From Pseudoalteromonas sp. N1230-9 (GTDB taxonomy: Bacteria; Pseudomonadota; Gammaproteobacteria; Enterobacterales; Alteromonadaceae), in NCBI RefSeq assembly GCF_032716425.1, contig NZ_CP090419.1, positions 2,978,001-3,042,000 on the forward strand: a stretch of DNA of 64,000 nt. The letters run 5' to 3'. Position numbers and translations under genes: made by a program. Position 1 is the first letter of the stretch. Every line of letters starts with the position of its first letter. A model generated the notes under the pieces. That model did not search any database and was not told the origin of the DNA. It saw nothing but the letters and a program-made list of their open reading frames with translations. Positions 9,611 to 20,138 of the stretch are shown piece by piece.

Positions 9611-10377
9611 TAGTGTCTAAGCCCCACACCACGTTTAATAAGGGTTAATGCTAACGTAAATAAACCCACAATAAATAAACCAAGTACACCAAATGCCACC
9701 GATAAGTCGACATCTGACACACCTAAGAACCCATATCTAAATGCATTTACCATATAAATAATTGGGTTTACTTGCGATACGCCTTGCCAAAATTCTGGCA
9801 ATAAAGTGATAGAGTAAAACACCCCACCAAGATAAGTCAGCGGTGTTAAAATAAAGGTCGGGATAATACTAATATCATCAAAGCTATTAGCATAAATTGC
9901 GTTGATAAGTCCGCCTAACGCAAACACTGCCGACGTTAAAATAACCGTTGCCATGATCACAAAAATATTGTGAATTTGAATATCTACAAACAACAAAGAG
10001 ACACAGGTAACAATCAAACCAACTAACATACCGCGCGTCATACCACCGCCCATGTAGCCAAGTACAATGATGTAATTGGGCACTGGCGCTACTAAGAGCT
10101 CTTCAATACTTTTTTGAAATTTAGTCGAATAAAAGCTTGAGGCCACATTCGAGTAAGAGTTGGTGATCACCGACATCATAATCAGGCCCGGTACAATAAA
10201 CTCCATATAAGTAAAGCCGCCCATATCACCGATACGAGAACCGATCAGATTACCAAAAATCACAAAATACAGGCTCATCGTGATTGCTGGCGGTACTAAT
10301 GTTTGCACCCAAATACGTAAAAAGCGAATACACTCTTTGATCCAAATACTTTTTAGCGCTACACCATATTTAAACAT
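9610..10377 (-). CDS. ABC-2 type exporter permease (YadH-like)
   Basis: An integral membrane protein of 255 residues with about six hydrophobic segments and the ABC-2 permease layout; E. coli YadH has 256 residues. A conserved central segment (EELLVAPVPNYIIVLGYMGG) is typical of the family. It overlaps the ATPase gene upstream by one base (TAATG) and the TrmB-like gene downstream by one base, so the three are translated from one message. The substrate is unknown. Confidence 0.9.
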   Translation of the reverse strand: MFKYGVALKSIWIKECIRFLRIWVQTLVPPAITMSLYFVIFGNLIGSRIGDMGGFTYMEFIVPGLIMMSVITNSYSNVASSFYSTKFQKSIEELLVAPVPNYIIVLGYMGGGMTRGMLVGLIVTCVSLLFVDIQIHNIFVIMATVILTSAVFALGGLINAIYANSFDDISIIPTFILTPLTYLGGVFYSITLLPEFWQGVSQVNPIIYMVNAFRYGFLGVSDVDLSVAFGVLGLFIVGLFTLALTLIKRGVGLRH

Positions 10378-11306
10378 TATTCGCCTCGCCCCTGTTCTAA
10401 TAATCCAACAAACAGCTCTTCTAAACGGTTTGCTTTATTTCGCATACTAAGCACTGTGTTACCTTGCTCGGTTAGCGCACTAAATACCTGATTTAAGCCC
10501 TGAGACTTTGCCACTTCAACTTCTAAAGTATGATCATCAGTCTGTGTGTAGTTGTAGCCTTCAATGCTAATTGGCTGCACAGGCTGCTTTAAATCAAGTA
10601 CAAAGGTTTCTTTATCAAGCTTGGCAAGTAACGCTTTAATAGTGGTGTTTTCAACAATCACGCCGCTGTCGATAATTGCGATGTTTTTACATAACAGCTC
10701 AGCTTCTTCGAGGTAGTGAGTAGTCAAGATGATGGTGACACCTTGTTTATTTATCTCACGAAGAAAGTCCCACATTGAGCGGCGTAGCTCAATATCCACA
10801 CCCGCAGTTGGCTCATCTAAAATAAGTAATTTAGGTTCATGCATCAGTGCACGAGCAATCATTAAACGGCGTTTCATACCACCTGAAAGAGTGCGCGCTT
10901 GCTTATCTTTTTTCTCAAATAAACCGAGCTGCTTTAAATACTTTTCTGCGCGTTCATGCGCCAGCTTTCTTGGTACACCATAATAACCCGCTTGGTTAAC
11001 CAAAATTTGGTTAAGCGTTTCAAACTGACTGAAATTAAATTCTTGCGGCACTAAACCGAGTTCAGATTTAGCGGCTTCAAGGTGAGTATCAATGTCGTGA
11101 CCAAATACCTCTACGCGACCAGCGCTTTTGTTCACTAACGATGAGATAACACCAATGGTGGTTGATTTACCAGCCCCATTTGGGCCAAGCAAAGCAAAGA
11201 AATCGCCTTGCTGAACTTGTAAATCAATGCCTTTTACAGCTTCAACACCATTTTTATAAACCTTTTTTAGGCCTTCAATATTTAATGCGATCGTTTTTTC
11301 GCTCAC
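10377..11306 (-). CDS. ABC transporter ATP-binding protein (YadG-like)
   Basis: An ATPase of 309 residues. It shows Walker A (GPNGAGKST), the signature LSGGMKRR, Walker B ([10 protein letters not shown]) and the H-loop [11 protein letters not shown] start at 11306 was chosen: it overlaps the ubiX stop (GTGA), has GGAGAGGG as ribosome-binding site, and gives the length of E. coli YadG (308). The longer frame from 11330 would overlap ubiX by 28 bases. It pairs with the permease that follows. Export substrate unknown. Confidence 0.92.
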   Translation of the reverse strand: MSEKTIALNIEGLKKVYKNGVEAVKGIDLQVQQGDFFALLGPNGAGKSTTIGVISSLVNKSAGRVEVFGHDIDTHLEAAKSELGLVPQEFNFSQFETLNQILVNQAGYYGVPRKLAHERAEKYLKQLGLFEKKDKQARTLSGGMKRRLMIARALMHEPKLLILDEPTAGVDIELRRSMWDFLREINKQGVTIILTTHYLEEAELLCKNIAIIDSGVIVENTTIKALLAKLDKETFVLDLKQPVQPISIEGYNYTQTDDHTLEVEVAKSQGLNQVFSALTEQGNTVLSMRNKANRLEELFVGLLEQGRGE

Positions 11307-11926
11307 TGTTTGCCCTCTCCATAACCCCAACGTTTCGTCAAAGTATGTTCAATGTTTAAATGATCTAAAATTCGCGCCACCATAAAATCAACCAGATCTG
11401 AAATCTGCTCAGGCTGGTGATAAAACCCGGGTGCCGCAGGCATAATGGTTACGCCAAGCTTTGCTAGTTTCAGCATGTTTTCAAGATGAATTTCGCTAAA
11501 AGGGGTCTCACGCGGGACTAAAATCAGCTGCCCACGTTCTTTTATAACCACGTCAGCAGCGCGCTCAAGTAAGTTATCTGATGCCCCAACAGCAATGGCA
11601 GACACTGAGCCCGCACTACATGGGCAAACCACCATTTTCTTCGGCGCGGCTGAGCCAGATGCAACAGGACTAAACCAGTTATCTTTACCAAATACTTTTA
11701 GTTGCTCTGGCGCGGCATTAAAGAGCGTACTGAGCTGTTCAGTTGCTTTATCTTCGTTGCCCGACAGTTTTATATTCGATTCGGTATCAAGCACCACTCT
11801 TGCCGCACTTGAGATCAGTACATACACCTGAAACTGCTGCTCAAGTAATACCTCTAGTAACCGTAAGCCATAAGGGGCACCTGAGGCACCGCTAAAAGCT
11901 AAGGTTATTTTATCTTTAAATTGCAT
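11303..11926 (-). CDS. ubiX: flavin prenyltransferase UbiX
   Basis: Makes prenylated FMN, the cofactor of the UbiD decarboxylase in ubiquinone synthesis. The 207-residue protein carries the flavin-binding motif SGASGAPYG near the N-terminus, [12 protein letters not shown], and [13 protein letters not shown]. The ATG at 11926 is preceded by GGAG. An in-frame TTG at 11962 that would overlap mpl is less likely. It lies 22 bases after mpl, a neighbourhood conserved in gammaproteobacteria, and overlaps the YadG-like gene by four bases. Confidence 0.93.
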   Translation of the reverse strand: MQFKDKITLAFSGASGAPYGLRLLEVLLEQQFQVYVLISSAARVVLDTESNIKLSGNEDKATEQLSTLFNAAPEQLKVFGKDNWFSPVASGSAAPKKMVVCPCSAGSVSAIAVGASDNLLERAADVVIKERGQLILVPRETPFSEIHLENMLKLAKLGVTIMPAAPGFYHQPEQISDLVDFMVARILDHLNIEHTLTKRWGYGEGKQ

Positions 11927-11948
11927 ACAGTTATGCTCCGTATACTGG

Positions 11949-13292
11949 TTAGTTTTGTTCAAGTGTGCTGATTAAACGCTGATGAATACCTTCAAAGCCA
12001 CCATTACTCATTATTAAAATATGTTGTGACGGCGCACTTCCTTCAGCAACTGCTGCAATGATTTCCTCAGTGCTTGGCATACAATGCATACCTGCTTTAT
12101 CTGCGTATTCTTTTAATGACCAGCTTAAGTTTTCAGGTTCAAATAAATACACATCATCGGCAGCTTTTAGGGAATCAATCAAGGTTTGTTGATGCACACC
12201 CATTTTCATGGTGTTTGAGCGCGGCTCTAAAATGGCAATAATCTTCTCATCGCCCACTTTTGCACGTAAACCTGCAAGAGTTGTTTTAATTGCCGTTGGG
12301 TGATGTGCAAAATCGTCATACACTTTAATGCCATTCACATCGGCTTTTAGCTCCATGCGGCGCTTAGGAGAAATAAACTCTGCTAAACCAGCAATGCTCA
12401 CTGACACAGCAATCCCGACATGACGAGCGGCTGCAATAGCCATAATGGCATTTTTGACATTGTGCTCGCCCATCGCTTGCCACGATACAACGCCCTGCAC
12501 TTCCCCTGCTAATAATACTTCAAATTCACTGCCATCAGCTTTAAGCAAGCGGTAATCCCAGTCTCCCGACAGTGTTTCGCTCTCGCTCCAAAGGCCTCGT
12601 TCAATCACATCTTGTAGTGCTTCATCTTGGCTTGGCCAAATGACTTTGCCACTACCAGGTAGTGTACGCATCAGGTGGTGAAATTGTTTCTTTATGGCGT
12701 TTAAATCTTCAAAAATATCCGCATGATCAAATTCAAGATTATTTAGGATTAAAGTGCGTGGTAAGTAATGTACAAACTTACTGCGTTTATCAAAAAAGGC
12801 GGTATCGTATTCGTCGGCTTCAATTACAAAAAACGGGGTTTCGCCAACACGTGCAGACACACCAAAATTTTGCACAATGCCACCAATTAAGAACCCTGGT
12901 TTCATACCGGCATACTCTAATAACCATGCCAGCATACTCGCTGTGGTTGTTTTGCCATGCGTACCCGCAACAGCTAAAACCCACGAGTTTTGTAGTAAAT
13001 TATGTTTTAACCATTCTGGGCCCGAGGTATAAGGTAGGCCCTTATCAAGCACATATTCAACACAGGGATTGCCACGACTCATCGCATTACCAATCACCAC
13101 CATATCAGGGGCTGGCTCAAGTTGTGCAACGTCATAACCTTGAGTTAGTGTGATACCCAGCTCTTCTAATTGTGTGCTCATCGGCGGGTACACATTTTGA
13201 TCAGAGCCTGTCACTGTATGACCTAACGATTTAGCGATTGCGGCGATACCACCCATAAAGGTGCCACAAATTCCAAGAATATGAATATGCAT
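11949..13292 (-). CDS. mpl: UDP-MurNAc:L-Ala-gamma-D-Glu-meso-DAP ligase
   Basis: Recycles murein by attaching recovered tripeptide to UDP-N-acetylmuramate. It is a Mur-ligase-family protein of 447 residues, with the N-terminal glycine loop [14 protein letters not shown], the ATP loop [11 protein letters not shown] near residue 110, [10 protein letters not shown], and the C-terminal DDFAHHPTA. The GICGTFMGG start distinguishes Mpl from MurC. It is the first gene of the mpl-ubiX-exporter-methyltransferase operon. Confidence 0.96.
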   Translation of the reverse strand: MHIHILGICGTFMGGIAAIAKSLGHTVTGSDQNVYPPMSTQLEELGITLTQGYDVAQLEPAPDMVVIGNAMSRGNPCVEYVLDKGLPYTSGPEWLKHNLLQNSWVLAVAGTHGKTTTASMLAWLLEYAGMKPGFLIGGIVQNFGVSARVGETPFFVIEADEYDTAFFDKRSKFVHYLPRTLILNNLEFDHADIFEDLNAIKKQFHHLMRTLPGSGKVIWPSQDEALQDVIERGLWSESETLSGDWDYRLLKADGSEFEVLLAGEVQGVVSWQAMGEHNVKNAIMAIAAARHVGIAVSVSIAGLAEFISPKRRMELKADVNGIKVYDDFAHHPTAIKTTLAGLRAKVGDEKIIAILEPRSNTMKMGVHQQTLIDSLKAADDVYLFEPENLSWSLKEYADKAGMHCMPSTEEIIAAVAEGSAPSQHILIMSNGGFEGIHQRLISTLEQN

Positions 13293-13403
13293 CTACTGTC
13301 CTGAGCAAAATGAATGATAGATAAAATAAGCCGTTATAATGCCAAATATAAGCTTTACTTACCATTACTACACGGCAATAGACTTTTGCCAAATAACCAA
13401 CAT

Positions 13404-13433
13404 AAAAAAACACCTCAATTTGAGGTGCTTTTC
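13404..13433 (-). terminator. terminator of the folB-folK-uppP operon
   Basis: On the minus strand, an AGCACCTCAA-type stem pairs with TTGAGGTG and is followed by seven T residues, about 20 bases after the uppP stop. It is a strong intrinsic terminator. Confidence 0.88.
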
Positions 13434-13453
13434 TAATCAAGCTAAATCTCTAC

Positions 13454-14254
13454 TTACAGCATTAAAAATGCAAACAAACCGACACCAAGTAGTAAGCGAT
13501 AGATAACAAATGGCATCATCCCCATACGCTCAATCACTTTTAAGAAAAAGAAAATACAGGCATATGCAGATATAAAAGATAAGCCAGCGCCAAGCATCAA
13601 GGTATTCCACTCTACGATATGATCGCCAAGAGCCAACTCTATTGTGTAATATAGTCCCATCATTAAAATAACAGGAATAGCCAATAAAAATGAAAAGCGT
13701 GCGGCACTTTGCTTATTCATACCCAGCATTAAACCTGCGGTCATAGTAATACCTGACCGTGATGTGCCTGGGATCATAGCCATCGCCTGTGCCATGCCAA
13801 TCATAAGTGCGGATTTCCAGTTCAGTTGGTAAATCGTTTTGGTTTGCTTACCTTTTGCATCGGCATACCAAAGTAATAAGCCAAACAAAATAGTCGTTAC
13901 CGCGATCACCCATGCACTACGTAGGTAAAGCTCTATTAAATCTTTAAAAATAAGCCCAAGAATAGCCGCAGGTATCGTGCCTACTATGATCCACCAACCT
14001 AGCTTACTATCATCGGTTGCACCTTGTGAGCCAAACGATTTAAACCAAGCGCCAAGAATATCGACCACTTCTTTTCTAAAGTACAGAACAACTGCACCTA
14101 AGGTTCCAACGTGAACAGCCACATCAAATGCTAAACCTTGGTCTTGCCACCCGAGAATCTGCGACGGAAGAATTAAATGCGCTGAGCTAGAAATAGGTAA
14201 AAACTCAGTCAGTCCTTGAATTAAAGCTAAAACAATTATCTCAATAATACTCAT
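13454..14254 (-). CDS. uppP: undecaprenyl-diphosphatase
   Basis: Removes a phosphate from undecaprenyl pyrophosphate so the lipid carrier can return to cell-wall and polysaccharide synthesis; integral inner-membrane protein. The 266 residues include the family motifs [13 protein letters not shown] near the N-terminus and [11 protein letters not shown] in the middle, both of which build the active site. The gene overlaps folK by four bases (ATGA) and is followed by a strong terminator. Confidence 0.96.
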   Translation of the reverse strand: MSIIEIIVLALIQGLTEFLPISSSAHLILPSQILGWQDQGLAFDVAVHVGTLGAVVLYFRKEVVDILGAWFKSFGSQGATDDSKLGWWIIVGTIPAAILGLIFKDLIELYLRSAWVIAVTTILFGLLLWYADAKGKQTKTIYQLNWKSALMIGMAQAMAMIPGTSRSGITMTAGLMLGMNKQSAARFSFLLAIPVILMMGLYYTIELALGDHIVEWNTLMLGAGLSFISAYACIFFFLKVIERMGMMPFVIYRLLLGVGLFAFLML

Positions 14255-14739
14255 GGGTTAGTAAACTCCACCTTCCATAGTTTTTGTTGCGGGTTATCAT
14301 AATTATCCCATAGCTGAGCAAGGGTTAGCTTCGCTACGGGGTGAAAAAAATCGGGAGCTATTTCTGCTAAAGGCTGAAGCACAAAAGCATTTTTTGTAAT
14401 TTCATCTCGCGGTAATTGTGCGGGATAATCACATATAACATCATCATAAAAAAGTAAGTCTAAATCGAGTGTACGCGGGCTAAACTTTTTATCTGCACGA
14501 GTACGACCATTATCAAGCTCAATTTGTTTCAATAATTTGCACAACTTCTCAAGAGGTATATCCGTCTTGGCCGCAACCACTGAGTTATAAAAATTATTTC
14601 CAGCAAAACCAACCGCTTCACTCTCATAAACTGATGAGTGTACAAAATCGGGGAAGTAAGATTTCAAGGCTATAAGCGCTTGGTGAAGATAATGCTCTTT
14701 ATTGACATTAGAACCTAGACTAATAAAAATTTGCGCCAT
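14251..14739 (-). CDS. folK: 2-amino-4-hydroxy-6-hydroxymethyldihydropteridine diphosphokinase
   Basis: Pyrophosphorylates the pterin precursor of folate. The 162-residue protein has the N-terminal [10 protein letters not shown] and the catalytic [13 protein letters not shown] motif. It follows folB with a two-base gap and overlaps uppP, so folate and lipid-carrier genes share one message. Confidence 0.95.
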   Translation of the reverse strand: MAQIFISLGSNVNKEHYLHQALIALKSYFPDFVHSSVYESEAVGFAGNNFYNSVVAAKTDIPLEKLCKLLKQIELDNGRTRADKKFSPRTLDLDLLFYDDVICDYPAQLPRDEITKNAFVLQPLAEIAPDFFHPVAKLTLAQLWDNYDNPQQKLWKVEFTNP

Positions 14740-14741
14740 TA

Positions 14742-15098
14742 TTAGCTTACCTTACGGCGGGTTATCTCAACGCCCACCGTTTGCGCTTGTGGCACAGCGG
14801 CTGGTTTACTGACACGAATAGTTACTTGGTTGGTAGCAAATTCAGTAAGAATAAGTGCAGCCAATTGCTCAACTAAGGTTTCAAGCAACTCAACAGGCTT
14901 CGCCGTTGTATGTTCAATAACACGCTCACTCACTTTCGCATAATCAAGTGCAAGGTTTATATCATCGGTTGCTGCAGCGGCTGAGATATCACAAAGCATT
15001 TCAATATCAAAATATAAGCTTTGTTTACTTTCTTTTTCAAAATCATATACACCAATGATGGTGTCTACGTGCAGTTGTGATATATATACCTTGTCCAT
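14742..15098 (-). CDS. folB: dihydroneopterin aldolase
   Basis: Cleaves dihydroneopterin to the folK substrate. It starts MDKVYISQLHVDTIIGVYDFE, with the typical FolB substrate region at the N-terminus, and has 118 residues (E. coli 122). The ATG at 15098 is preceded by GGAG six bases upstream, so the six extra upstream codons of the longer frame are probably untranslated. It is the first gene of folB-folK-uppP and divergent from plsY. Confidence 0.93.
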   Translation of the reverse strand: MDKVYISQLHVDTIIGVYDFEKESKQSLYFDIEMLCDISAAAATDDINLALDYAKVSERVIEHTTAKPVELLETLVEQLAALILTEFATNQVTIRVSKPAAVPQAQTVGVEITRRKVS

Positions 15099-15221
15099 TA
15101 AGACTCCAAATGACATAAATATGTAAGGTAAAACAACCTTATGCGCTTATTGATCTTAATAATACGCTTTATAAGCTGTCATAATGTTTTAATATATTAA
15201 AATTACCCCTACAATAACGGA

Positions 15222-15252
15222 TAGATTGTTAGTATTTTTTTGTAACAATCTA
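15222..15252. promoter_or_regulatory. inverted repeat in the folB/plsY divergent region
   Basis: Ten-base perfect arms TAGATTGTTA and TAACAATCTA are separated by eleven bases rich in T. It lies 75 bases before plsY and 124 before folB. It could be an operator or an RNA hairpin; no known regulator is assigned. Confidence 0.45.
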
Positions 15253-15326
15253 ATCGAAAAAATAGCGGCAGACGGTTTTGCCGCCAATGATAGCCCAAAA
15301 GTGCCGATTAAAAAATAAGGAAGCGC

Positions 15327-15929
15327 GTGTTAGCAGTTTTAATGTTAGTTTTAGCCTATTTACTAGGATCGGTTTCGTCCGCTATCCTTGTTTCTCGGCT
15401 ATTTAGACTACCAGACCCACGCAGTCATGGATCGAATAACCCTGGAGCCACCAACGTTTACCGCCTCGGTGGAAAGTTACCCGCTGTATTAGTGCTTGTG
15501 TTTGACATATTAAAAGGAACGATCCCTGTTTGGGGCGCTTACTTTTTAAACATAGAGCCTCTGATGCTCGGTCTTATCGGTGTTGCAGCATGTCTAGGCC
15601 ATATGTACCCATTATTTTTTGGCTTTAAAGGCGGAAAAGCCGTTGCCACTGCTTTTGGTACCTTGCTACCTATTGGTTTATCTCTAGGTGGGATGCTAAT
15701 CACAACTTGGCTGCTAATTATTGCAATTACACGTTATTCATCACTCGCGGCATTAGTGACAGTATCTCTTGCACCGCTTTACACATGGTGGATAAAGCCA
15801 CTTTATACTTTGCCGGTAACATTTTTAACGGTATTAATTATTTTTCGCCATAGAGCGAATATGACACGTTTGATGTGTGGCGATGAACCAAAGGTTGGGG
15901 CTAAGAAAAAAGCCCCAGAAAATGAATAG
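15327..15929 (+). CDS. plsY: acyl-phosphate:glycerol-3-phosphate acyltransferase
   Basis: Acylates glycerol-3-phosphate from acyl phosphate, the first step of phospholipid synthesis; multispan inner-membrane protein of 200 residues. The family motifs are [11 protein letters not shown] near residue 35, [18 protein letters not shown] near 92, and the final [10 protein letters not shown]. Translation starts at GTG with AAGGA just upstream. Divergent from folB and convergent with tsaD, as commonly found in gammaproteobacteria. Confidence 0.95.
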   Translation: MLAVLMLVLAYLLGSVSSAILVSRLFRLPDPRSHGSNNPGATNVYRLGGKLPAVLVLVFDILKGTIPVWGAYFLNIEPLMLGLIGVAACLGHMYPLFFGFKGGKAVATAFGTLLPIGLSLGGMLITTWLLIIAITRYSSLAALVTVSLAPLYTWWIKPLYTLPVTFLTVLIIFRHRANMTRLMCGDEPKVGAKKKAPENE

Positions 15930-15932
15930 CGC

Positions 15933-16946
15933 TTATAACGGCTCAAGAGAATCGATTGGCCAGCGCGGCTTAGTTTTCATATCAAGACTTGCAAATTGCC
16001 CTGCTTTTAAACGCTGCATACCGGCATAAGCGATCATTGCACCATTATCTGTACAAAACTCAGTACGCGGGTAATACACGCGCCCTTTCATGCCTTGCAT
16101 TACACGTTCTAGTTGCGAACGTAATTGAACATTGGCACTTACACCACCTGCAATCACTAAACGTTTAATGGCTGTTTGTTTTAATGCACGTTTACATTTA
16201 ATGATAAGCGTATCAATAACGGCTGTTTGGAATGCATGTGCGATGTCTGCTTTAGTTTGCTCGTCATCATCGTTATCACGAATCGCAATTGATGCTGCGG
16301 TTTTCAAACCACTAAAGCTAAAGTCTAAACCTGGTTTATCTGTCATCGGGCGTGGGAATACAAATCGCTCTGGCGTGCCTTGCTCCGCAAGTTTTGCTAG
16401 GCGAGGGCCACCGGGGTAATCAAGACCTAGTAATTTAGCAGTTTTATCAAACGCTTCACCCGCCGCATCATCCACCGACTCACCCAAGACTTCGTACTCA
16501 CCAATACCTGACACTTTAACCATCATGGTATGGCCGCCCGAGACAAGCAGCGCAATAAACGGAAATTCTGGCTGTTCTTCTTCAAGCATAGGGGCAAGTA
16601 AATGACCCTCCATATGGTGAACAGCCACAGCGGGGATGTTCCAACCATAGGCTAGTGAACGGCCAATCGAGGTGCCCACAAGTAAAGCTCCCACGAGGCC
16701 TGGGCCTGCCGTATAAGCAATGCCATCTAAGTCTTCAGGGCCACAACCCGCTTGTGCAAACGCCGCATCAATTAACGGTAAGGTTTTGCGTACATGGTCC
16801 CGTGATGCAAGTTCTGGCACTACACCGCCGTAGTCTGCATGTACTTTAACTTGGCTGTATAGTTGATGTGCTAATAAGCCTTGTTCATCATCATAAATGG
16901 CAATACCTGTTTCATCACATGATGATTCAATACCTAAAATTCGCAT
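15933..16946 (-). CDS. tsaD: tRNA N6-adenosine threonylcarbamoyltransferase
   Basis: Transfers the threonylcarbamoyl group to A37 of ANN-decoding tRNAs, working with TsaB, TsaE and TsaC. The protein has 337 residues, the same as E. coli. It shows the N-terminal GIESSCDET, the metal-binding HMEGH near residue 110, VSGGHT, and the late [12 protein letters not shown] 16946 has GGAG ahead of it; a TTG one codon earlier is less likely. Unlike in E. coli, rpsU is not its divergent neighbour; rpsU lies about 40 kb away here. Confidence 0.96.
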   Translation of the reverse strand: MRILGIESSCDETGIAIYDDEQGLLAHQLYSQVKVHADYGGVVPELASRDHVRKTLPLIDAAFAQAGCGPEDLDGIAYTAGPGLVGALLVGTSIGRSLAYGWNIPAVAVHHMEGHLLAPMLEEEQPEFPFIALLVSGGHTMMVKVSGIGEYEVLGESVDDAAGEAFDKTAKLLGLDYPGGPRLAKLAEQGTPERFVFPRPMTDKPGLDFSFSGLKTAASIAIRDNDDDEQTKADIAHAFQTAVIDTLIIKCKRALKQTAIKRLVIAGGVSANVQLRSQLERVMQGMKGRVYYPRTEFCTDNGAMIAYAGMQRLKAGQFASLDMKTKPRWPIDSLEPL

Positions 16947-17008
16947 CAATTACTCCGCCAATAAAAAACAAACGCGCATTTTACAGCGAAAATACGCATT
17001 ACTGAACA

Positions 17009-17599
17009 TTAAATTGCAATACCAATGTTGGTTTGACCGTCAGATACCGCAAGCTGTTTAAGCTCTTTTACGTTCTGGGAAGTAATTCGGCCCATTTGCT
17101 CTACAAAATCAATAAGTTCAGCAAGCACATCAATTTCATATTGCATTAAAGGGTGCTCACGTACGGCCTTGTTATCAGCCAACTCACCATCAACAGTCAG
17201 TTGATACTCAATATAACGTGCGACTGAGGCCTGGGAAATTTTACTGATGTTTAGAAATTCTTGTTCATCTTTTGCCATTAAACCATGCAACATGCCAAGC
17301 AATGCCGTTGCTGTATCAATCGCTGGGTATACACCAAACATATCAAAATCATTTAATTCAGGTACATTAGGCTCAATTTTTTCAATTTGCTTCTCAAGGC
17401 TAATTTTACTTTTGGGTAGTAAAATTTTCTCCCAACACACACTTAACGCACTACGAAACACGGATCCGTCACCAAACCCTGTGGCTTCGCTAAATAGGGC
17501 ATAGTTAGGCAACATACGCTCAAGCAATGCACCACCCAAAACCGCTTTTTGTAAATAGTTTAATTCTCTAATACGTTGAAAATTATTCGCTTTCGTCAT
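17009..17599 (-). CDS. YjaG family protein (DUF416)
   Basis: A 196-residue soluble protein matching the DUF416/YjaG family of gammaproteobacteria (N-terminal LNYLQKAVLGGALLERMLPNY, then DMFGVYPAIDTATALLGMLH). Function is unknown. It starts three bases after the stop of the upstream DUF2007 protein and is probably cotranscribed with it. Confidence 0.8.
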   Translation of the reverse strand: MTKANNFQRIRELNYLQKAVLGGALLERMLPNYALFSEATGFGDGSVFRSALSVCWEKILLPKSKISLEKQIEKIEPNVPELNDFDMFGVYPAIDTATALLGMLHGLMAKDEQEFLNISKISQASVARYIEYQLTVDGELADNKAVREHPLMQYEIDVLAELIDFVEQMGRITSQNVKELKQLAVSDGQTNIGIAI

Positions 17600-17602
17600 T
17601 CT

Positions 17603-17947
17603 TTACAGTCCACAAGACCAACATATTTCAAACGTTGACCCATTAAGCTCGCTACATGTTGGGCAAACCCAGTCAGGAGCGGATTGTTTCACTTGCTGGT
17701 AGTTTATCAATATTTCGCGCGCCTGGCGCTCTTTTATCGCATAAACTCGTACTTCGACTCCCGTTTGCTCAAATGGGATCTCGCCGAGAGCGCCTTGCAA
17801 CATTTCACCTTGCAGCTCACATTGAATTCCAGCGCTTTCTAACAACCCTTTAATTATGTTAGCTTGCAAGGCATTCTCAGCCCTAAAAATCCCCACCCAA
17901 GTAAATGAATCACCAGTATTATCTTGATTTAAATTATTTTTTTGCAA
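17603..17947 (-). CDS. DUF2007 protein with C-terminal zinc ribbon
   Basis: A small protein of up to 114 residues. The DUF2007 core runs from about 20 to 85 (FRAENALQANIIKGLLESAG). A C-terminal zinc-ribbon-like segment has two cysteine pairs, CPTC and CWSC, about 13 residues apart. DUF2007 is called a putative signal-transducing domain, but no activity is established. The longest frame begins with TTG; an internal GTG at 17896 would give a shorter protein and also fits the family start. It precedes the YjaG gene by three bases. Confidence 0.7.
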   Translation of the reverse strand: MQKNNLNQDNTGDSFTWVGIFRAENALQANIIKGLLESAGIQCELQGEMLQGALGEIPFEQTGVEVRVYAIKERQAREILINYQQVKQSAPDWVCPTCSELNGSTFEICWSCGL

Positions 17948-18033
17948 ATTGATTCTCTTTTACTTTGCACGACTTTAAACCTAAGCTACTCTAGCTATTG
18001 ACCTTTGTGCAACCCATATTTAAAGGCGGCTTA

Positions 18034-18441
18034 ATGACACTTACAACCCCAGGACTACTCTTCCCTGCAATTTCTCTTTTGTTGCTAGCGTATACGAATC
18101 GCTTTTTAGTACTTGCTCAGTTAATTCGTGAGCTTAACGCACGTGAAGGTGACTGCATTCGTCCTTTAGTTGTTGCACAAATCGAAAACCTTAGAAAACG
18201 AATTAAATTAATAAGAGTGATGCAAGTATATGGTGTCGCTTCATTTTTTATGTGCACTCTTTCTATGTTTGCTTTATTTATTGAATTTAATACCACAGGC
18301 ATTGTGCTATTTGGGATAAGCCTTGCTAGCCTCGCTTTATCCTTATTAACCTCGTTGTATGAAATCCACATTTCGTGCGATGCAATCGAAATCGAACTTC
18401 AGAATATCGAAAAAAAACCACTTTCAGATAAGGCAGAGTAA
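18034..18441 (+). CDS. DUF2721 family membrane protein
   Basis: A 135-residue membrane protein that begins MTLTTPGLLFPAISLLLLAY, the typical DUF2721 N-terminus, followed by a charged loop and two more hydrophobic segments (around residues 65-110). Function unknown. ATG 18034 with AAGGCGG seven bases ahead is preferred to the in-frame TTG at 17998. The gene ends 52 bases before the HD-GYP regulator and may be cotranscribed with it. Confidence 0.75.
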   Translation: MTLTTPGLLFPAISLLLLAYTNRFLVLAQLIRELNAREGDCIRPLVVAQIENLRKRIKLIRVMQVYGVASFFMCTLSMFALFIEFNTTGIVLFGISLASLALSLLTSLYEIHISCDAIEIELQNIEKKPLSDKAE

Positions 18442-18493
18442 ATTTCTGCCTCTATACTTATTGTTACGAGAAATAACAATAAGTGGTGCGTGC

Positions 18494-20020
18494 GTGGATG
18501 ACTTTTTGTTTTCTGATGAACGATTAGAAGAGAGTGATATACAAACTGAAGAGCCTGAATATTGGCACATTCTTGTTGTTGACGACGAAGAAGATATCCA
18601 TCAGGTTACTAAGCTTGTGCTTGCAGGTTTCACCTTTGAAGGAAAAGGATTGCGCTTTTACGATGCCTATTCGGCAGCCGAAGCCAAAGAGTTTTTAAAA
18701 AAGGACATCCCCTTCTCAGTGGCCTTGGTTGATGTTGTTATGGAAACCAACCACGCAGGTCTTGATTTAATTCAATATATACGTGATGACATCGATAATC
18801 ACGATATTCGCCTAATATTAAGAACAGGGCAACCAGGTGAAGCACCTGAAGAATCTATTATTCGTGATTACGACATAAACGACTATAAAAATAAAACAGA
18901 GCTCACTGCAATTAAAATCAAAACACTGCTTTATTCTGCACTGAGAGCGCATCGTGATATTCAGATTATTGACCGTCATAAACACGGTCTTGAGCAAATA
19001 ATTAATGCATCGGCAAATTTTTTAAAATGCGACAGTGTCCATGAGTTTGCATCAACAATTTTAAGCCATGTCACCAACGTGATGGGTATAAATGATGCCC
19101 AAATATATTGCGCCGCCGCCGTCAACTTACAATCATCCCCCGCCACTGATTTTCAGTTGCTCGCCGCATCTGGCGTAGGTCCAACACCAAAGCAAAGCAC
19201 TATTCCAAATGAAGTAAAAAGCTTATTTATAGATGCTCATGAGCGTAAGTCTTCGCTAAAAACAAGTACTGACTATATAGGTTACTTTCCAACTAAAGCT
19301 GGCCTTGAAACCATGTTATACGTGCACAAAGGCACAAAACTTCAATCAACAGATCATCAACTACTGGAGTTTTATGCAAACAATATAGCACTGGCTTATG
19401 ACAACCTAAAGCTACGAGAGATGGTTAAAGATTCACAAAAAGAGTTATCGTATATTTTGGGGGAAGCTGTTGAAAAACGCTCAAAAGAAACAGGCTCACA
19501 CGTAAAGCGTGTCGCACTTTATAGTGAACTCCTAGCAAAACTCTCCCAGTTAGATCCATTCCAGTGCGAAATTATTAAACTTGCCTCCCCATTGCACGAC
19601 ATAGGAAAAATAAGTATTCCTGACAATATCTTAAATAAACCAGGCAAATTAGATGAGCACGAGTGGAAAATAATGAAAAACCACGCTCAAATCGGCTATG
19701 AAATTCTAAAAAATTCAAGTAACGAGATTTTAAGTTGTGGTGCAACAATCTCTCACCAACATCATGAAAAGTGGGACGGTACAGGTTACCCTCAAGGTTT
19801 ATCAGGAAGTAATATTCATATTGTCGGCCGTATTACCGCTATTGCCGATGTATTTGATGCACTGTGTAGCGACCGCTGTTATAAAAAAGCATGGCCATTA
19901 GAAGACGCATTAACATTAATAAAAGAGCAACGAGGGAAACATTTTGATCCAACTTTAGTCGATATATTACTTGAAAATTTAACACTTTTCCTAGAGATTA
20001 AAGACCGATACCCTGATTAG
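18494..20020 (+). CDS. response regulator with DUF3369 and HD-GYP domains
   Basis: A cytosolic two-component output protein of 508 residues. The receiver domain (about 24-150) has acidic pocket D30-D31 and phospho-acceptor D80. A DUF3369 GAF-like domain follows (about 170-310), then an HD-GYP domain (about 315-490) with HD at 368-369 and GYP at 431-433 in HHEKWDGTGYP. Catalytic residues look intact, so c-di-GMP hydrolysis to pGpG or GMP is likely. The start is taken as GTG 18494, since a longer frame would run into the DUF2721 gene; its ribosome-binding site is weak. No cognate kinase lies nearby. Confidence 0.88.
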   Translation: MDDFLFSDERLEESDIQTEEPEYWHILVVDDEEDIHQVTKLVLAGFTFEGKGLRFYDAYSAAEAKEFLKKDIPFSVALVDVVMETNHAGLDLIQYIRDDIDNHDIRLILRTGQPGEAPEESIIRDYDINDYKNKTELTAIKIKTLLYSALRAHRDIQIIDRHKHGLEQIINASANFLKCDSVHEFASTILSHVTNVMGINDAQIYCAAAVNLQSSPATDFQLLAASGVGPTPKQSTIPNEVKSLFIDAHERKSSLKTSTDYIGYFPTKAGLETMLYVHKGTKLQSTDHQLLEFYANNIALAYDNLKLREMVKDSQKELSYILGEAVEKRSKETGSHVKRVALYSELLAKLSQLDPFQCEIIKLASPLHDIGKISIPDNILNKPGKLDEHEWKIMKNHAQIGYEILKNSSNEILSCGATISHQHHEKWDGTGYPQGLSGSNIHIVGRITAIADVFDALCSDRCYKKAWPLEDALTLIKEQRGKHFDPTLVDILLENLTLFLEIKDRYPD

Positions 20021-20138
20021 TGTAACTTTTCGGTAAACAACACTTTCCAAAATAGGTACTATAATTTACTATGCCATCGTAAAGTATAATTATTTTGCCT
20101 GGATGTAAGGGCTTACTTATAACAAGGGACTATTTAAA

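Noticed and set aside
13231..13440. 69-codon frame overlapping the mpl start and the uppP terminator
   Set aside because: Covers a terminator and the mpl start region in another frame; no family features.
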